64,000 bases of DNA. It comes from Propionibacteriaceae bacterium (GTDB lineage Bacteria > Actinomycetota > Actinomycetes > Propionibacteriales > Propionibacteriaceae). The translations under genes and the position numbers were made by a program. Of this stretch, positions 1 through 10,062 are shown piece after piece; within the stretch, counting starts at the first letter, position 1, and each line of letters starts with the position of its first letter. The notes under the pieces are model-generated. The model saw only the letters and a program-made list of their open reading frames with translations, did no database searches and was not told the DNA's origin. Where the stretch lies: positions 1 to 64,000 of the forward strand of contig JAUNKK010000002.1 of NCBI GenBank assembly GCA_030532825.1, in the 5' to 3' direction.

Positions 1-42
1 ACATCCCCTTGAACAGTGAGTTCCACGATGCCTAGCCTGCCA

Positions 43-73
43 GATGCCCCGGGTGTAGCGCACCCGGGGCATC
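43..73 (-). terminator. Hairpin downstream of aceE
   Basis: A perfect 13-bp inverted repeat with a 5-base loop lies about 30 bases after the aceE stop codon. It lacks a clear T-tract on the minus strand, so it may be an actinobacterial-type terminator without a U-tail or an mRNA-stabilising hairpin. Confidence 0.6.
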
Positions 74-101
74 AAATCATGCAACCGACTCTTTGGCTAA
101 C

Positions 102-2864
102 TCACTCGTCCTCGCCGGTTTTGCCGGAGGTTCCAGCGTTGACGTCATGCAGTCGGTACTTCTCTGCGGCTTGGACAGCCCAGTCCTGGGGGACCTCGCC
201 CTTGAGGGCAAGCTGCTGAAGCACTGCCACGGCGATGGAGGGGCCGTCGATGTGGAAGTAGCGGCGGGCAGCCGCGCGGGTGTCCGAGAACCCGAAGCCA
301 TCCGCGCCGAGGGTCGTGTAGTCCCGCGGCACCCAGGGGCGAATCAGATCGGGCACCGCATGCATGTAGTCGCTGACCGCCACGATCGGTCCTTGCGTCG
401 CCCCCAGTTTGGCCTCCACCCAGGTGGGGTCGTGTTGACCGAATGGATCGGCGAACTTGGCTTTGTCATGAGCCAGTCCCTCCCGGCGCAACTCACCCCA
501 GGATGTGACAGACCAGACATCGGCGACGATTCCGTAGTCGTCCTTGAGGAGTTGCTGCGCCTCAAGTGCCCACGGCACCGCAACGCCGGAAGCCAGAATC
601 TGGGCGCGACGCGCATCCGCCCCCACTCCGTCGAAAGAACCGGGACGCAGCAAGTACATGCCTTTGAGGATGCCCTCGACTTCGACGTCTTCTGGTTCGG
701 CGGGCTGGACGTACGGTTCGTTATAGACCGTCAGGTAATACATGACGTTCTCGGGTTGCTCGCCATACATGCGGCGCAGACCGTCGCGCACGATATGGGC
801 CATCTCGTAGCCGTAGGCGGGGTCGTATGCCACGAAGGCCGTGTTCGTGGAGGCCAAGATGGGCGAATGCCCGTCCATGTGCTGGGTCCCCTCGCCCGTC
901 AGCGTGGTGCGGCCAGCCGTCGCTCCGATCACGAAACCGCGGCACAGCTGATCACCGGCTGCCCACATGGAGTCACCCGTCCGCTGGAACCCAAACATTG
1001 AGTAGAACACGTAGATCGGAACCATGGGCTCGCCGTGCGTGGCGTAGGAGGTGCCGACTGCGGTGAAGGCCGCCATCGATCCCGCCTCGTTGATTCCCGT
1101 GTGCAGGATCTGACCGTTGGTGGCCTCCCGGTAGCTGAGGAACAGATCAGCGTCCACCGGAGTGTACTTTTGCCCGTTGGGGTTGTAGATCTTGATCGTC
1201 GGGAAGAAGGCATCGACACCGAACGTGCGGGCCTCGTCGGGGATGATCGGCACCACTCGTGGCGCGAAGGCCTTGTCGCGCATCAGATCCTTGAGTAGCC
1301 GAACGAAGGCCATGGTGGTGGCCACCTCTTGCTTGCCCGACCCTTTGCGGATGGACTGGTAGGCCTTGTCGCCCGGCAGCGAGATGAACTTCCGGTCGCC
1401 CCGGCGCTCCGGTATGTAACCACCGAGGGCACGGCGACGCTCCTGGAGGTACTCCATGCGCGGATCGTCGTCGGCAGGACGCACATAGGGCGGCCGGTAG
1501 GGGTCCGCTTCCAGCATCGCGTCAGAGACCGGGACATGGACCCGGTCCCGGAACGACTTGAGATCGTCGAGGGCCATCTTCTTCATCTGGTGCGTGGCGT
1601 TGCGCCCTGCGAAGTGCTGTCCCAAGAAGTAGCCCTTGATGGTGTGGGCCAAGATGACGGTGGGAGCGCCGGTGAACTCTGTAGCGGCCTTGTAGGCAGC
1701 GTAAACCTTGTGGAAGTCGTGTCCGCCGCGGGTCAGCGCCCAGATCTGGTCGTCGGTCCAGTCCTTCACCATCGCCGCAGTGCGCTCGTCACGTCCGAAG
1801 AAATTCTCCCTGACGTATGCCCCGTCGTTGGCCTTGAACGTCTGGTAGTCACCATCGGTCGTGGTGTTCATGAGATTGACGAGCGCCCCGTCGTGGTCGG
1901 CTGCCAGTAGCGGATCCCACCCGCGCCCCCAGATGAGCTTGATGACATTCCAGCCGGCACCACGGAAGAAGGCTTCCAGTTCCTGGACGATCTTGCCGTT
2001 GCCGCGAACAGGCCCGTCAAGGCGCTGTAGGTTGCAGTTAATCACGAAGGTGAGGTTGTCGAGTTCCTCATTCGCGGCCAACTGCAGTAAGCCTCGGGAC
2101 TCGGGTTCATCCATCTCACCGTCGCCCAGGAAGGCCCACACGTTCTGCTGGGAAGTGTCCTTGATCCCGCGGTTCAGCAAGTAGCGGTTGAACTGGGCCT
2201 GATAGATGGCGTTCATGGGACCCAGCCCCATGGAAACCGTCGGGAACTCCCAGAAGTTCGGCATCTGATGCGGGTGGGGGTAGCTGGGCAGAGCCCGGAT
2301 CGTGCCGTCGACGATGTGGCTGTGCTCCTGCCGGAAGCCATCCAGGTCGGCTTCTTCAAGACGCCCCTCCAAGAAGGCCCGCGCGTACATGCCCGGGGAT
2401 GCGTGTCCCTGGAAGAAGATCTGATCGCCTCCTCCGGGGTGGTCCTTCCCCCGGAAGAAGTGATTCATGCCCACCTCGTAGAGGGTCGCGGCAGATGCAT
2501 AGGTGGAGATATGTCCGCCAACGCCGATCCCAGGACGCTGTGCCCGGTGCACCGTCACAGCTGCATTCCAGCGCAGCAGTCGGCGGATCTGACGCTCCAG
2601 ATCCTCATCCCCTGGATAGGCCGGTTCCTTGTCGGCGGGGATCGTGTTGACGTAGTCCGTCCCCGTCAGCGAGGGCACTCCGACGTGGCGCTCTCGGGCC
2701 CGTTCCAGCAGCTTCAGCATGACGTAGCGGGCACGGTTTCGACCTCCGTGGTCGATGACCCCATCAAGCGATTCCAACCACTCTGCTGTTTCCCCCGGAT
2801 CCGTGTCGGGAAGGTTCGTGGGAAGCCCGTTGAGGATGGGGCCGACCTCGTCCTGGATGCTCAC
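102..2864 (-). CDS. aceE: Pyruvate dehydrogenase E1 component (homodimeric type)
   Basis: Thiamine-diphosphate enzyme that decarboxylates pyruvate and passes the acetyl group to the lipoyl E2 subunit; cytoplasmic. The product is about 920 aa, the usual size of single-chain AceE. The ThDP-binding signature GDGEMDEP lies near residue 245 with its partner Asn (NCNLQRLDG) near residue 275, and the C-terminal transketolase-type regions are complete. The GTG at 2864 is preferred because AGAGG lies 6 bases upstream; the open frame continues to 3107 but the extra 81 residues look unlike AceE. It is a single gene here: E2 and E3 are not next to it, as is common in actinobacteria. Confidence 0.97.
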   Translation of the reverse strand: MSIQDEVGPILNGLPTNLPDTDPGETAEWLESLDGVIDHGGRNRARYVMLKLLERARERHVGVPSLTGTDYVNTIPADKEPAYPGDEDLERQIRRLLRWNAAVTVHRAQRPGIGVGGHISTYASAATLYEVGMNHFFRGKDHPGGGDQIFFQGHASPGMYARAFLEGRLEEADLDGFRQEHSHIVDGTIRALPSYPHPHQMPNFWEFPTVSMGLGPMNAIYQAQFNRYLLNRGIKDTSQQNVWAFLGDGEMDEPESRGLLQLAANEELDNLTFVINCNLQRLDGPVRGNGKIVQELEAFFRGAGWNVIKLIWGRGWDPLLAADHDGALVNLMNTTTDGDYQTFKANDGAYVRENFFGRDERTAAMVKDWTDDQIWALTRGGHDFHKVYAAYKAATEFTGAPTVILAHTIKGYFLGQHFAGRNATHQMKKMALDDLKSFRDRVHVPVSDAMLEADPYRPPYVRPADDDPRMEYLQERRRALGGYIPERRGDRKFISLPGDKAYQSIRKGSGKQEVATTMAFVRLLKDLMRDKAFAPRVVPIIPDEARTFGVDAFFPTIKIYNPNGQKYTPVDADLFLSYREATNGQILHTGINEAGSMAAFTAVGTSYATHGEPMVPIYVFYSMFGFQRTGDSMWAAGDQLCRGFVIGATAGRTTLTGEGTQHMDGHSPILASTNTAFVAYDPAYGYEMAHIVRDGLRRMYGEQPENVMYYLTVYNEPYVQPAEPEDVEVEGILKGMYLLRPGSFDGVGADARRAQILASGVAVPWALEAQQLLKDDYGIVADVWSVTSWGELRREGLAHDKAKFADPFGQHDPTWVEAKLGATQGPIVAVSDYMHAVPDLIRPWVPRDYTTLGADGFGFSDTRAAARRYFHIDGPSIAVAVLQQLALKGEVPQDWAVQAAEKYRLHDVNAGTSGKTGEDE

Positions 2865-3017
2865 ATGAATCCTCTCGTAGCGGTGTACGCAATGAAGCCA
2901 AGATACCCTGCAAATGCCTCCCGAGACAGTTTCTTGAGGACAAAGGTGGTCGACTAGCCATGACGTACGGCCACCCCACCTGCACCCCCGCAGCCGACTA
3001 TGGTTCTCCCCAGAGTC

Positions 3018-3032
3018 GACGCCGTAGGCGTC
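3018..3032. promoter_or_regulatory. Candidate operator palindrome
   Basis: A perfect inverted repeat with 6-bp arms (GACGCC and GGCGTC) around a GTA centre. It ends 5 bases upstream of a TAGGTT -10 element (3038-3043) that would drive the sugar-binding protein gene, so a bound repressor would block the promoter. Its cognate regulator is not identified. Confidence 0.35.
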
Positions 3033-3037
3033 TGAGG

Positions 3038-3043
3038 TAGGTT
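3038..3043 (+). promoter_or_regulatory. -10 element of the sugar-binding lipoprotein gene
   Basis: TAGGTT matches the nAnnnT actinobacterial -10 pattern. A start about 7 bases downstream would give a leader of roughly 24 bases containing the AAAGGA ribosome-binding site of the gene at 3074. Confidence 0.4.
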
Positions 3044-3073
3044 TCGTCTTCCAGGCTGGATGAAAGGATGGGA

Positions 3074-4438
3074 ATGGCGGGCTTCGCAAGGCGGACGGCT
3101 GGTGCAATGTTGGCCGTTGCCATTACCCTGGCGGCTGGATGCAGCGGCGGTCCAGAGCCCACGCAGGAACCCACGCTGCAGGACAGCATCGGTTGCTCCG
3201 CCTACCAGCAGTACGGGGATCTTAGGGGCAAGTCAGTCACGGTCTATACCGCCATCCTCACCCCGGAGGACCAGTCATACATCGATTCGTTCAAGACCTT
3301 CGAGTCCTGCACGGGCGCCACCATCAACTATGAGGGTTCCCGGGAGTTTGAGGCCCAGTTGCGCGTGAAAGTCGAGGCCGGTAGTTCCCCCGACATCGCC
3401 TTCGTCCCGCAGCCAGGACTACTGAAGACTCTTGTCGCCCGTTTCCCAGGCCAGATCCATGAGGTCACCGGGCTTGCGGCCGCGAACCTTGACGCCAACT
3501 ACCACGAGAACTGGCGGGATTTCGCATCAGTCGGCGATAAGACATATGCCGTCCCGGTAGGTGCTAGCGTCAAATCGCTGGTCTGGTATTCCCCCAAGGC
3601 ATTCACAGCGCAGGGGTTTGAAGTTCCCACCACGTGGGAGGAGATGATGACCCTCACGCGGCAGATCGCGACCGAACGCCCAGATGCGAAGCCATGGTGC
3701 GTCGGGCTTGAGTCCGGGACCGCCACAGGCTGGCCCGCAACAGACTGGCTGGAGGATGCTCTATTACGCAGCGCCGGTCCGGAGGTTTACGACCGGTGGG
3801 TCAGCCACGAGATCCCTTTCAACGATCCGCGGGTCGTCGACGCGCTTGATCAGGTCGGAAGAATCCTGAAAGACGGCGACTACGTCAACGGTGGGCTTGG
3901 GGGCGTCCAGTCCGTGGCCACCACCTCCTACGACGAAGCGGGCCTGCCCATCCTCGACGGCGAGTGCTTCCTCCACCATCAAGCCTCCTTCTATCAATCC
4001 ATGTGGCCGACCGGCACCACCGTCGCCAACGATGGTGATGTCTTCGCCTTCCCCCTTCCAGGGCGAGGCGCTGAGGACCCGCCCCTCCTCGTTGGAGGCG
4101 AGTTCGCCGTCGCTTTTAGCGACCGCCCCGAGGTGAGAGCCTTCCAGGCCTATCTGGCTTCCCCTGAGTGGAGCAATACCAAGGCTCGGGTCACCCCCGC
4201 AGGCTGGGTGTCGGCGAACAAACAGCTACTCCCCGAGAACCTGCGTTCCCCCATCGACCAGTTCGCTCTTTCGCTGTTGACCGATGACACAGCCACCTTC
4301 CGCTTCGACGGCTCGGATCAGATGCCGGATAGCGTCGGGACCGGCACGTTTTGGTCGGGGATGGTTGATTGGATTGTCTTCAACAAGCCCGCCTCCGAAG
4401 TTCTCACTGAAATCGAGGAGTCCTGGCCGTCCAACTGA
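3074..4438 (+). CDS. ABC transporter substrate-binding lipoprotein, alpha-glucoside type
   Basis: Extracellular solute-binding protein of about 454 aa in the AglE-like, family-1 sugar-binding group, expected to present an oligosaccharide (probably an alpha-glucoside) to a membrane permease. The N-terminus has a positively charged start, a hydrophobic stretch and a lipobox LAAGC, so it should be lipid-anchored after signal-peptidase II cleavage. The start at 3074 is preferred over the in-frame ATG at 3068 because AAAGGA sits 5 bases before it. No permease or ATPase gene lies beside it; the neighbours are aceE (divergent) and fasR. It must therefore use components encoded elsewhere or act as an orphan receptor. 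The substrate is inferred from family resemblance only. Confidence 0.85.
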   Translation: MAGFARRTAGAMLAVAITLAAGCSGGPEPTQEPTLQDSIGCSAYQQYGDLRGKSVTVYTAILTPEDQSYIDSFKTFESCTGATINYEGSREFEAQLRVKVEAGSSPDIAFVPQPGLLKTLVARFPGQIHEVTGLAAANLDANYHENWRDFASVGDKTYAVPVGASVKSLVWYSPKAFTAQGFEVPTTWEEMMTLTRQIATERPDAKPWCVGLESGTATGWPATDWLEDALLRSAGPEVYDRWVSHEIPFNDPRVVDALDQVGRILKDGDYVNGGLGGVQSVATTSYDEAGLPILDGECFLHHQASFYQSMWPTGTTVANDGDVFAFPLPGRGAEDPPLLVGGEFAVAFSDRPEVRAFQAYLASPEWSNTKARVTPAGWVSANKQLLPENLRSPIDQFALSLLTDDTATFRFDGSDQMPDSVGTGTFWSGMVDWIVFNKPASEVLTEIEESWPSN

Positions 4439-4483
4439 TTGAGCGACTACGAGGCTCAGCCGCTACAGCATGAACGACGCAGG

Positions 4484-4489
4484 TAGGCT
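4484..4489 (+). promoter_or_regulatory. -10 element of fasR
   Basis: TAGGCT lies 10 bases before the ATG at 4500, giving either a very short leader or none. The same hexamer occurs before uppS and the DivIVA-like gene in this window. Confidence 0.45.
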
Positions 4490-4499
4490 GTCGGCCACG

Positions 4500-5690
4500 A
4501 TGACCGTTCAGCCTCCCCGAGCCGGAACCCTTCCGGCCACTGTGACCTCCGCACGCACCCGGGCAACGATTCTGAAACGGCTGCGAGCCGCCACCGCGAC
4601 CATGAACACTGCCACCCTCGCGGCCATGGAGGCCCGGCACTCCTGGTTCGCAGGACTGGATCCCGAGTATCGCTCGTGGATTAGCGTCCTTGCCCGGGGC
4701 GGCATCGACGGTTTCGTCAGCTGGGTGGGCGGCCAGGAGCACAATCCTGAGTCGATCTTCGACGCTGCGCCGCGAGCTCTGGCGGGCCGGATTTCACTAC
4801 AGCAAACCGTCGATCTGGTTCGGACCACCACGGATGTCGTTGAAGAGCAGATCCATTTGCTGCTTCCCCGTGCCGACCGGCAGCCGCTGCTGATTGGCAT
4901 CGTCCACTATTCGCGCGAGATCGCCTTCGCTGCCGCGGCAATTTATGCCCGGGCAGCTGAGTCCCGAGGGGCTTGGGATTCTCGCATAGAAGCCACCATC
5001 GTTGACGCCGTGGTCCGGGCTGAGGCAGACGAGTCGGTGAACTCCCGGGCCTCGACGCTGGGCTGGAACACCGAAGCACCAACGGTGGTCGTGATCGCCG
5101 GCGCAAGACGTGATCTGAGGGTGGAGGACCTGCGTCGGGCTACCTCCCGCCTGGGGCTAGAGGTGCTGGCGGCACCGCAGGGGGAGCGACTCGTGTGCAT
5201 TCTGGCCGGTACGCCGCTGACGGACCCACAGGCCGCATGTGCGCTGGTCTCCCAGCTTGAGCGGCACTTCGCTGACGGGCCTATCGTGGTGGGACCGCTC
5301 GCCGAAGGGCTGCGAGGTGCCCCGGCGTCGGCTCGCGCCGCTACGTCCGGCTACCGCGCGGCCCGGGCTTGGCCCGAAGCCCCCCGGACCCTGCTCTCAG
5401 CCGACCTCCTGCCCGAACGCGCCCTTGCCGGGGATGGCCATGCCCGACGCACTCTCGCCCGTGAGATCTTCGGCCTGTTGAAGGGCTCCAAAGAGTTGTT
5501 GGAGACATGCGTCGGCTTCTTGGACTCCGGGTCGTCCATGGAAGCCACCGCACGAGCCATGTTCATCCACCCAAATACGGTGCGCTACCGGCTACGCCGC
5601 ATCCAGGAGGTCACGGGCTACAACCCAACGGACGCCCGAGAAGCCTACGTGCTGAGATTAGCCATCACCCTCGGTCGGCTCCAGGAATGA
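4500..5690 (+). CDS. fasR: Fatty acid synthesis regulator, PucR/CdaR-type HTH protein
   Basis: About 396 aa. The C-terminal 60 residues form the PucR-type helix-turn-helix (region around TARAMFIHPNTVRYRLRRI), with a GGDEF-like middle domain typical of CdaR/PucR proteins. Its position directly before fabD-fabH-acpP-fabF matches Streptomyces FasR, which activates those fatty acid synthase II genes, so the same role is inferred here. An in-frame ATG at 4470 would add ten residues, but the TAGGCT promoter at 4484 would then lie inside the gene, so 4500 is preferred. A candidate binding palindrome lies at 5713-5729 between this gene and fabD. Confidence 0.85.
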   Translation: MTVQPPRAGTLPATVTSARTRATILKRLRAATATMNTATLAAMEARHSWFAGLDPEYRSWISVLARGGIDGFVSWVGGQEHNPESIFDAAPRALAGRISLQQTVDLVRTTTDVVEEQIHLLLPRADRQPLLIGIVHYSREIAFAAAAIYARAAESRGAWDSRIEATIVDAVVRAEADESVNSRASTLGWNTEAPTVVVIAGARRDLRVEDLRRATSRLGLEVLAAPQGERLVCILAGTPLTDPQAACALVSQLERHFADGPIVVGPLAEGLRGAPASARAATSGYRAARAWPEAPRTLLSADLLPERALAGDGHARRTLAREIFGLLKGSKELLETCVGFLDSGSSMEATARAMFIHPNTVRYRLRRIQEVTGYNPTDAREAYVLRLAITLGRLQE

Positions 5691-5712
5691 ACCGGGGATA
5701 CACCCCGCGGAG

Positions 5713-5729
5713 TTGTAGAAACTCGACAA
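5713..5729. promoter_or_regulatory. Candidate FasR operator
   Basis: A 17-base interrupted inverted repeat, TTGTnGA followed after 3 bases by TCnACAA, with 6 of 7 arm positions matching. It lies in the 96-base gap between fasR and fabD, where FasR binds in Streptomyces. Identity of the site is an inference from position. Confidence 0.35.
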
Positions 5730-5786
5730 ATGGGCGCGGCCCAATTTCGTCAGATTCTCTGCCGCACAGGTGGGTGGCGACGGGGC

Positions 5787-6737
5787 ATGGTTGTTGATGT
5801 GCTAGCAATCGTCGCGCCCGGACAGGGCGCTCAGACTCCTGGTTTCCTCGCCCCGTGGCTGGAAGACGCGACGTTCCGAACCCGCCTTGAATGGTTCAGC
5901 GCCGTTGCGGATCTTGATCTTGTCGCACACGGCACCACGTCGGATTCTGAAACGATCCGAGACACCGCCGTGGCGCAACCTTTGCTCGTCGCCTCGGCCT
6001 TGGCCGCCGCCCAGCAGTTGTTCCTCCATGAAGACGCTGTCGCGAACATGGGCGTCGTAGCTGGCCATTCAGTTGGCGAACTGACTGCTGCTGCCATCGC
6101 CGGGGTTCTCACCCCTGAGACGGCCATGGTGTTGGTTCGCGAACGGGGTCGCGCTATGGCAGCAGCCTCCGCGATCACCCCCACATCAATGACAGCTGTC
6201 ATCGGCGGGGATAGTGAGGAAGTACTCGCTGCGATTGAAGCTGCTGGTTTGACCCCCGCCAACAACAACGGCTCCGGTCAGATCGTGGCCGCCGGCACCG
6301 TTGAGCAGCTAAGCCTGCTGGCCGACAACGCCCCCCGTCGGGCCCGTCTCATCCCACTCAGCGTTGCGGGGGCATTCCACACGCATCACATGGCCCCTGC
6401 CGTGGCTCGCCTTGAGACGCTGGCTGCTGCCGTTGCAGTCGAGCCCCCCCATGTGCGGTTGCTCAGTAATTCCGACGGAGCTGTCGTGGCTTCTGGACCC
6501 GAATACGTGACTCGTCTCGTCAACCAGGTGGCCAACCCAGTGCGCTGGGATCTGTGCATGGCGACGATGGCTGAACTCAACGTCACGGGGCTGTTGGAGT
6601 TGCCGCCTGCTGGGACACTGACCGGCATCGCAAAGCGTAATCTCAAGGGCATAGAACTATTCAGCCTGAACACCCCTGATCAGTTGGAGGAGGCGCGCGC
6701 TTTCTGCGCGGCCCATGCAATCTCCCCGACCGCCTGA
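5787..6737 (+). CDS. fabD: Malonyl-CoA:ACP transacylase
   Basis: Transfers malonyl groups from CoA to the acyl carrier protein, supplying extender units for FasII. About 316 aa, normal for the family. The N-terminal PGQGAQ motif, the nucleophile Ser95 in GHSVGE and the catalytic His198 in GAFHTHH are all present. The open frame extends to 5730; 5787 is chosen because the PGQGAQ motif should lie within about 10 residues of the start, and a GTG shortly after is also possible. First gene of the fabD-fabH-acpP-fabF run, ending 2 bases before fabH. Confidence 0.95.
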   Translation: MVVDVLAIVAPGQGAQTPGFLAPWLEDATFRTRLEWFSAVADLDLVAHGTTSDSETIRDTAVAQPLLVASALAAAQQLFLHEDAVANMGVVAGHSVGELTAAAIAGVLTPETAMVLVRERGRAMAAASAITPTSMTAVIGGDSEEVLAAIEAAGLTPANNNGSGQIVAAGTVEQLSLLADNAPRRARLIPLSVAGAFHTHHMAPAVARLETLAAAVAVEPPHVRLLSNSDGAVVASGPEYVTRLVNQVANPVRWDLCMATMAELNVTGLLELPPAGTLTGIAKRNLKGIELFSLNTPDQLEEARAFCAAHAISPTA

Positions 6738-6739
6738 AA

Positions 6740-7744
6740 GTGACCGATATGACTCTGAAAACCTCCACCGGCAGCCGCTATGCGCGCATCCTCGGTATCG
6801 GCGGCTACCGCGGCTCGCGCGTGGTGGACAATGCCGAAATGTGCACGATCATCGACTCCACACCGGAGTGGATCGAGCAGCGCACTGGCATCCTCGAACG
6901 CCGATGGGCCACCGAGGAGGAGACTCCCCTGTTCATGGCGGTGGCCGCCGCCCGTAAAGCCATTGACCGGGCGGGACTAGACCCGTCCCAGATCGACGCT
7001 GTCATCTGCTCCACCGTCTCACACTTTCAGCAGTCCCCATCGCTTGCCTCTTACGTGAGTCACGAGCTAGGCCTAAGTGCTGGACCGGCGGCCTTCGACA
7101 TCTCAGCAGCCTGCGCCGGCTATTGCTACGGCATCGCCATGGCTGACTCCTTGGTACGCACCGGTGGCGCCACCAACGTGCTCGTGATCGGCGTCGAGAC
7201 GCTGAGCCGCATGGTGAATTTCGAAGATCGCAGCACGGCCTTCCTCTTCTCAGACGGCGCTGGCGCCACCGTCGTAGGTCCCAGCGATGAACCCGCCCTG
7301 GGTCCGGTGGTCTGGGGGTCAGACGGCTCCCAGGCCCTGACTATTCAGATCGAAGACTGGGCGAAAGTCGAGGACCCCGAGCAAAAGCTCCCACACATCA
7401 GCATGGACGGCCGCGCCGTCTTCCGCTGGGCCACCACCGCCATCGCTCAGAAGTCCAGGGAGGCGCTTGATGCAGCGGGTATCAGCCCGGAGCAACTTGA
7501 TGTCTTTATCCCGCACCAGGCCAACAATCGAATCACCGATTCGATGTTGCGCCACCTAAAGCTGCCCGACAATGTTGTGGTGTCTCGGGACATCAAGAAC
7601 ATGGGCAACTCGTCGGCGGCCTCGGTGCCGCTGGCCATGGAGGCCCTGCTTGAATCCGGCGAGGCCACCTCCGGGCAGACTGCCCTCATCATCGGCTTCG
7701 GCGCCGGGCTCGTGTATGCGGGCCAGGTCGTCATCCTGCCGTAA
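6740..7744 (+). CDS. fabH: 3-oxoacyl-ACP synthase III
   Basis: Condenses an acyl-CoA primer with malonyl-ACP to initiate fatty acid synthesis. About 334 aa from the GTG at 6740 (an ATG at 6749 is an alternative). The catalytic triad is visible: Cys125 in AACAG, His259 in PHQAN and Asn290 in NMGNSSAAS. It follows fabD after 2 bases, so translation is probably coupled. In actinobacteria this enzyme selects branched or straight primers, but the preference cannot be read from the sequence. Confidence 0.96.
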   Translation: MTDMTLKTSTGSRYARILGIGGYRGSRVVDNAEMCTIIDSTPEWIEQRTGILERRWATEEETPLFMAVAAARKAIDRAGLDPSQIDAVICSTVSHFQQSPSLASYVSHELGLSAGPAAFDISAACAGYCYGIAMADSLVRTGGATNVLVIGVETLSRMVNFEDRSTAFLFSDGAGATVVGPSDEPALGPVVWGSDGSQALTIQIEDWAKVEDPEQKLPHISMDGRAVFRWATTAIAQKSREALDAAGISPEQLDVFIPHQANNRITDSMLRHLKLPDNVVVSRDIKNMGNSSAASVPLAMEALLESGEATSGQTALIIGFGAGLVYAGQVVILP

Positions 7745-7767
7745 CTACTCAACCTAAGGAGACAACA

Positions 7768-8010
7768 ATGGCAAGCACCGAAGAGATCCGCGCCGACCTC
7801 GCCGAGATCGTCAACGACATCGCGGGCGTCGCTGCTGAGGATGTCCAGCTGGACAAGTCCTTCGTGGATGACCTGGGGGTCGACTCCCTGTCGATGGTCG
7901 AAATCATCTACGCCTGCGAAGACAAGTTCGGCGTCTCGATCCCCGATGAAGCCGCAAAGAACCTCAAGACGGTCGGGGACGCCGTCGCCTACATCGAGCG
8001 CGGCCAGTAA
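7768..8010 (+). CDS. acpP: Acyl carrier protein
   Basis: 80-aa acidic four-helix carrier of growing acyl chains. The phosphopantetheine attachment residue is Ser40 in the DSL motif. A strong AAGGAG ribosome-binding site lies before the ATG, consistent with the high expression typical of ACP. Third gene of the FasII cluster. Confidence 0.98.
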   Translation: MASTEEIRADLAEIVNDIAGVAAEDVQLDKSFVDDLGVDSLSMVEIIYACEDKFGVSIPDEAAKNLKTVGDAVAYIERGQ

Positions 8011-8087
8011 TCATCCCCGGGTGGAGGCGGCCTCCCGCCTCCACCCCTTCACATCTTCTTTCCACCTGACCTGCCCAGGAGAACTTC

Positions 8088-9344
8088 ATGACTGACGTTG
8101 TCATCACCGGATTCGGCGCCTTCACGCCCCTCGGGACGGACGCCCCAAGCACCTGGGCGGCGATGCTCGCAGGCCAGTCCGGGGTGCATACCTTGCCCTA
8201 CGATTGGGCCCAGTCCATCCCCGTCACCTTCGCCGCCGAGGCCACGGGGGATCTCTCCGACAAGATCGACCGCGTTTCAGCGCGCAAGCTAGACCGCAGT
8301 TCGCAGCTGGCGATGGCCGCTGGGCTAGAGGCTTGGGCGGACGCCGGTCTCGGTCTAGGTGAGGATAACCCTATCGACCCGGACCGCCTGGCGGTCTGCG
8401 TCGGAACGGGCATCGGAGGACTGCACTCGCTGCTCGGAAACTGGGATGTGCAGAAGGAGAAGGGGCCACGGCGGGTTTCCCCCTTCACAATTCCCATGCT
8501 GATGGCCAACGCGCCAGCCGCCAACCTGGGGCTCAAGTTTGGGGCCGCATCCGGCGTCCATGCTCCGGTCAGCGCCTGCGCGTCCTCGAACGAGGCAATC
8601 TCACTAGGGCTCGACCAAATCCGTCTGGGCCGATGCGACATTGCCGTAGTGGGGGGATCTGAGGGCGTGATTCACCCGCTCCCCCTCAATGCTTTCGCAC
8701 AAATGCAGGCGCTCAGCCGCCGTAACGATGACCCCGAGCATGCTTCCCGGCCCTGGGATGTGGCGCGCGATGGGTTCGTTCTCGGGGAAGGTGCTGTGAT
8801 CATGGTGATCGAAACCTTGGAGTCGGCGAAAGCCCGCGGAGCGAAGATATACGGCACTCTCGCCGGGGCAGGCATCAGCAATGACAACCATGACATGGTG
8901 CAGCCCGAGCCGACCGGCCGCGGACAATCAGCCGCCATGCGTAAAGCCCTGGAGACCGCGGGTCTCCAAGCCAAAGACATCCGGCACGTCAACGCACACG
9001 GTACTTCCACCCCGCAAGGCGACCTCACTGAGGCCAACTCAATCGCTGCGGCTCTCGGCGATGCCGTCGCCGACTGCGTTGTCACGTCAACCAAGTCCAT
9101 GACCGGGCATCTGCTGGGTGGCGCCGGTGCACTAGAGACCTTTGCGACCGTCATGGCGCTGAAGGATCGGGTCGTCCCGCCGACCATCAACATTGAGAAC
9201 CTAGAGCCGGGGCTGCCTATTGATGTGGCTGTCAACGAGAAGCGCCCGTTACCCGACGGAGACCTCGCTGCCATGAACAACTCGTTTGGCTTTGGCGGTG
9301 CCAATGTCGCCGTGGCCCTCACCAACGCCAACATCAACCGCTGA
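8088..9344 (+). CDS. fabF: 3-oxoacyl-ACP synthase II
   Basis: Elongating condensing enzyme of FasII. 418 aa, full length. The Cys-His-His catalytic set is intact: Cys164 in SACASS, His304 in NAHGTSTP and His341 in GHLLGGAG. AGGAG lies upstream of the start. Last gene of the fabD-fabH-acpP-fabF run; a strong hairpin follows directly. Confidence 0.97.
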   Translation: MTDVVITGFGAFTPLGTDAPSTWAAMLAGQSGVHTLPYDWAQSIPVTFAAEATGDLSDKIDRVSARKLDRSSQLAMAAGLEAWADAGLGLGEDNPIDPDRLAVCVGTGIGGLHSLLGNWDVQKEKGPRRVSPFTIPMLMANAPAANLGLKFGAASGVHAPVSACASSNEAISLGLDQIRLGRCDIAVVGGSEGVIHPLPLNAFAQMQALSRRNDDPEHASRPWDVARDGFVLGEGAVIMVIETLESAKARGAKIYGTLAGAGISNDNHDMVQPEPTGRGQSAAMRKALETAGLQAKDIRHVNAHGTSTPQGDLTEANSIAAALGDAVADCVVTSTKSMTGHLLGGAGALETFATVMALKDRVVPPTINIENLEPGLPIDVAVNEKRPLPDGDLAAMNNSFGFGGANVAVALTNANINR

Positions 9345-9346
9345 CC

Positions 9347-9385
9347 ACACGAAGGCCTGTCCTCTAAGAGGACAGGCCTTCGTGT
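9347..9385. terminator. Bidirectional terminator after fabF
   Basis: An 18-bp perfect stem with a 3-base loop starts 2 bases after the fabF stop and lies between the convergent fabF and DUF3145 genes. Without a long T-tract on either side it still should end transcription from both directions. Confidence 0.75.
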
Positions 9386-9399
9386 TGGTCATCCAATCC

Positions 9400-9924
9400 T
9401 CACACCACCTGGTGTAGCCAACGGATTGGGGCATCCTCCGAACCGTAGCGGAACGGCTCAAGCTCCTCATCCCAGGCCGTACCCAAAAGCCGCTCTAGGG
9501 CTTGCTGCAGGCTCAGCCCTTCAACCGCGGCATTGTTCATCGCGTGGCGGATGCGGTCTTCTGGCACCAAGATGTCCCCGTGAACTCCCACGGTGGCGCT
9601 GAAACGCCCCAGTGTCGGGGTGTAACAAAACCGGGTGCCCTCGGCCCCGGGGGTGGCGTCCTCCGTGACCTCAAATCGAATCCGGCTGAATTCGGCCAGA
9701 CGTGAGGCCAGCCGTGCCCCAGAACCCGACGTCCCCGCCCACGAGAACTCTGCCCGGCGCGTGCCCGGGTCTGCGGGCTGCTCCGTCCATTGCCAAGAGA
9801 GCCCCGCGCCAAGGACCGCAGCCGCGGCCCATTCGATATGAGGGCAGAGCGCTGCAGGCGCGGAGTGAATGAAGATCATTCCGCGCGCTCCAGGCAGGCT
9901 CTCGGCGGCCCTCAATGCGTTCAT
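9400..9924 (-). CDS. DUF3145 family protein
   Basis: 174-aa soluble protein matching the actinobacteria-specific DUF3145 family, whose function is unknown. No signal peptide or membrane segment is visible. The start at 9924 is set by a perfect AGGAGG five bases upstream; the open frame beyond it is not supported. It is convergent with fabF and divergent from the S9 peptidase gene. Confidence 0.88.
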   Translation of the reverse strand: MNALRAAESLPGARGMIFIHSAPAALCPHIEWAAAAVLGAGLSWQWTEQPADPGTRRAEFSWAGTSGSGARLASRLAEFSRIRFEVTEDATPGAEGTRFCYTPTLGRFSATVGVHGDILVPEDRIRHAMNNAAVEGLSLQQALERLLGTAWDEELEPFRYGSEDAPIRWLHQVV

Positions 9925-10050
9925 GTTGTCCTCCTGGTGATTCGGCGGGATTGCCTTCCCCTGCGATCCGCGTTCACACCGGAGCTTCGCCCATTGTGCT
10001 ACAGACCCTGCCACCTGACAACAAGGATGGCGAGTCGCCGGAAGCTCGGG

Positions 10051-10056
10051 TATAAC
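10051..10056 (+). promoter_or_regulatory. -10 element, leaderless S9 peptidase
   Basis: TATAAC ends exactly 6 bases before the ATG at 10063, so transcription should start at or beside the A of the start codon. No ribosome-binding site is present. Confidence 0.6.
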
Positions 10057-10062
10057 GAGCCT

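Noticed and set aside
93..1001. 302-aa open frame antisense to aceE
   Set aside because: Shadow of a GC-rich gene; no ribosome-binding site or domain, and aceE on the other strand is certain.
2268..2957. 229-aa open frame antisense to the aceE 5' region
   Set aside because: Antisense shadow with no family resemblance.
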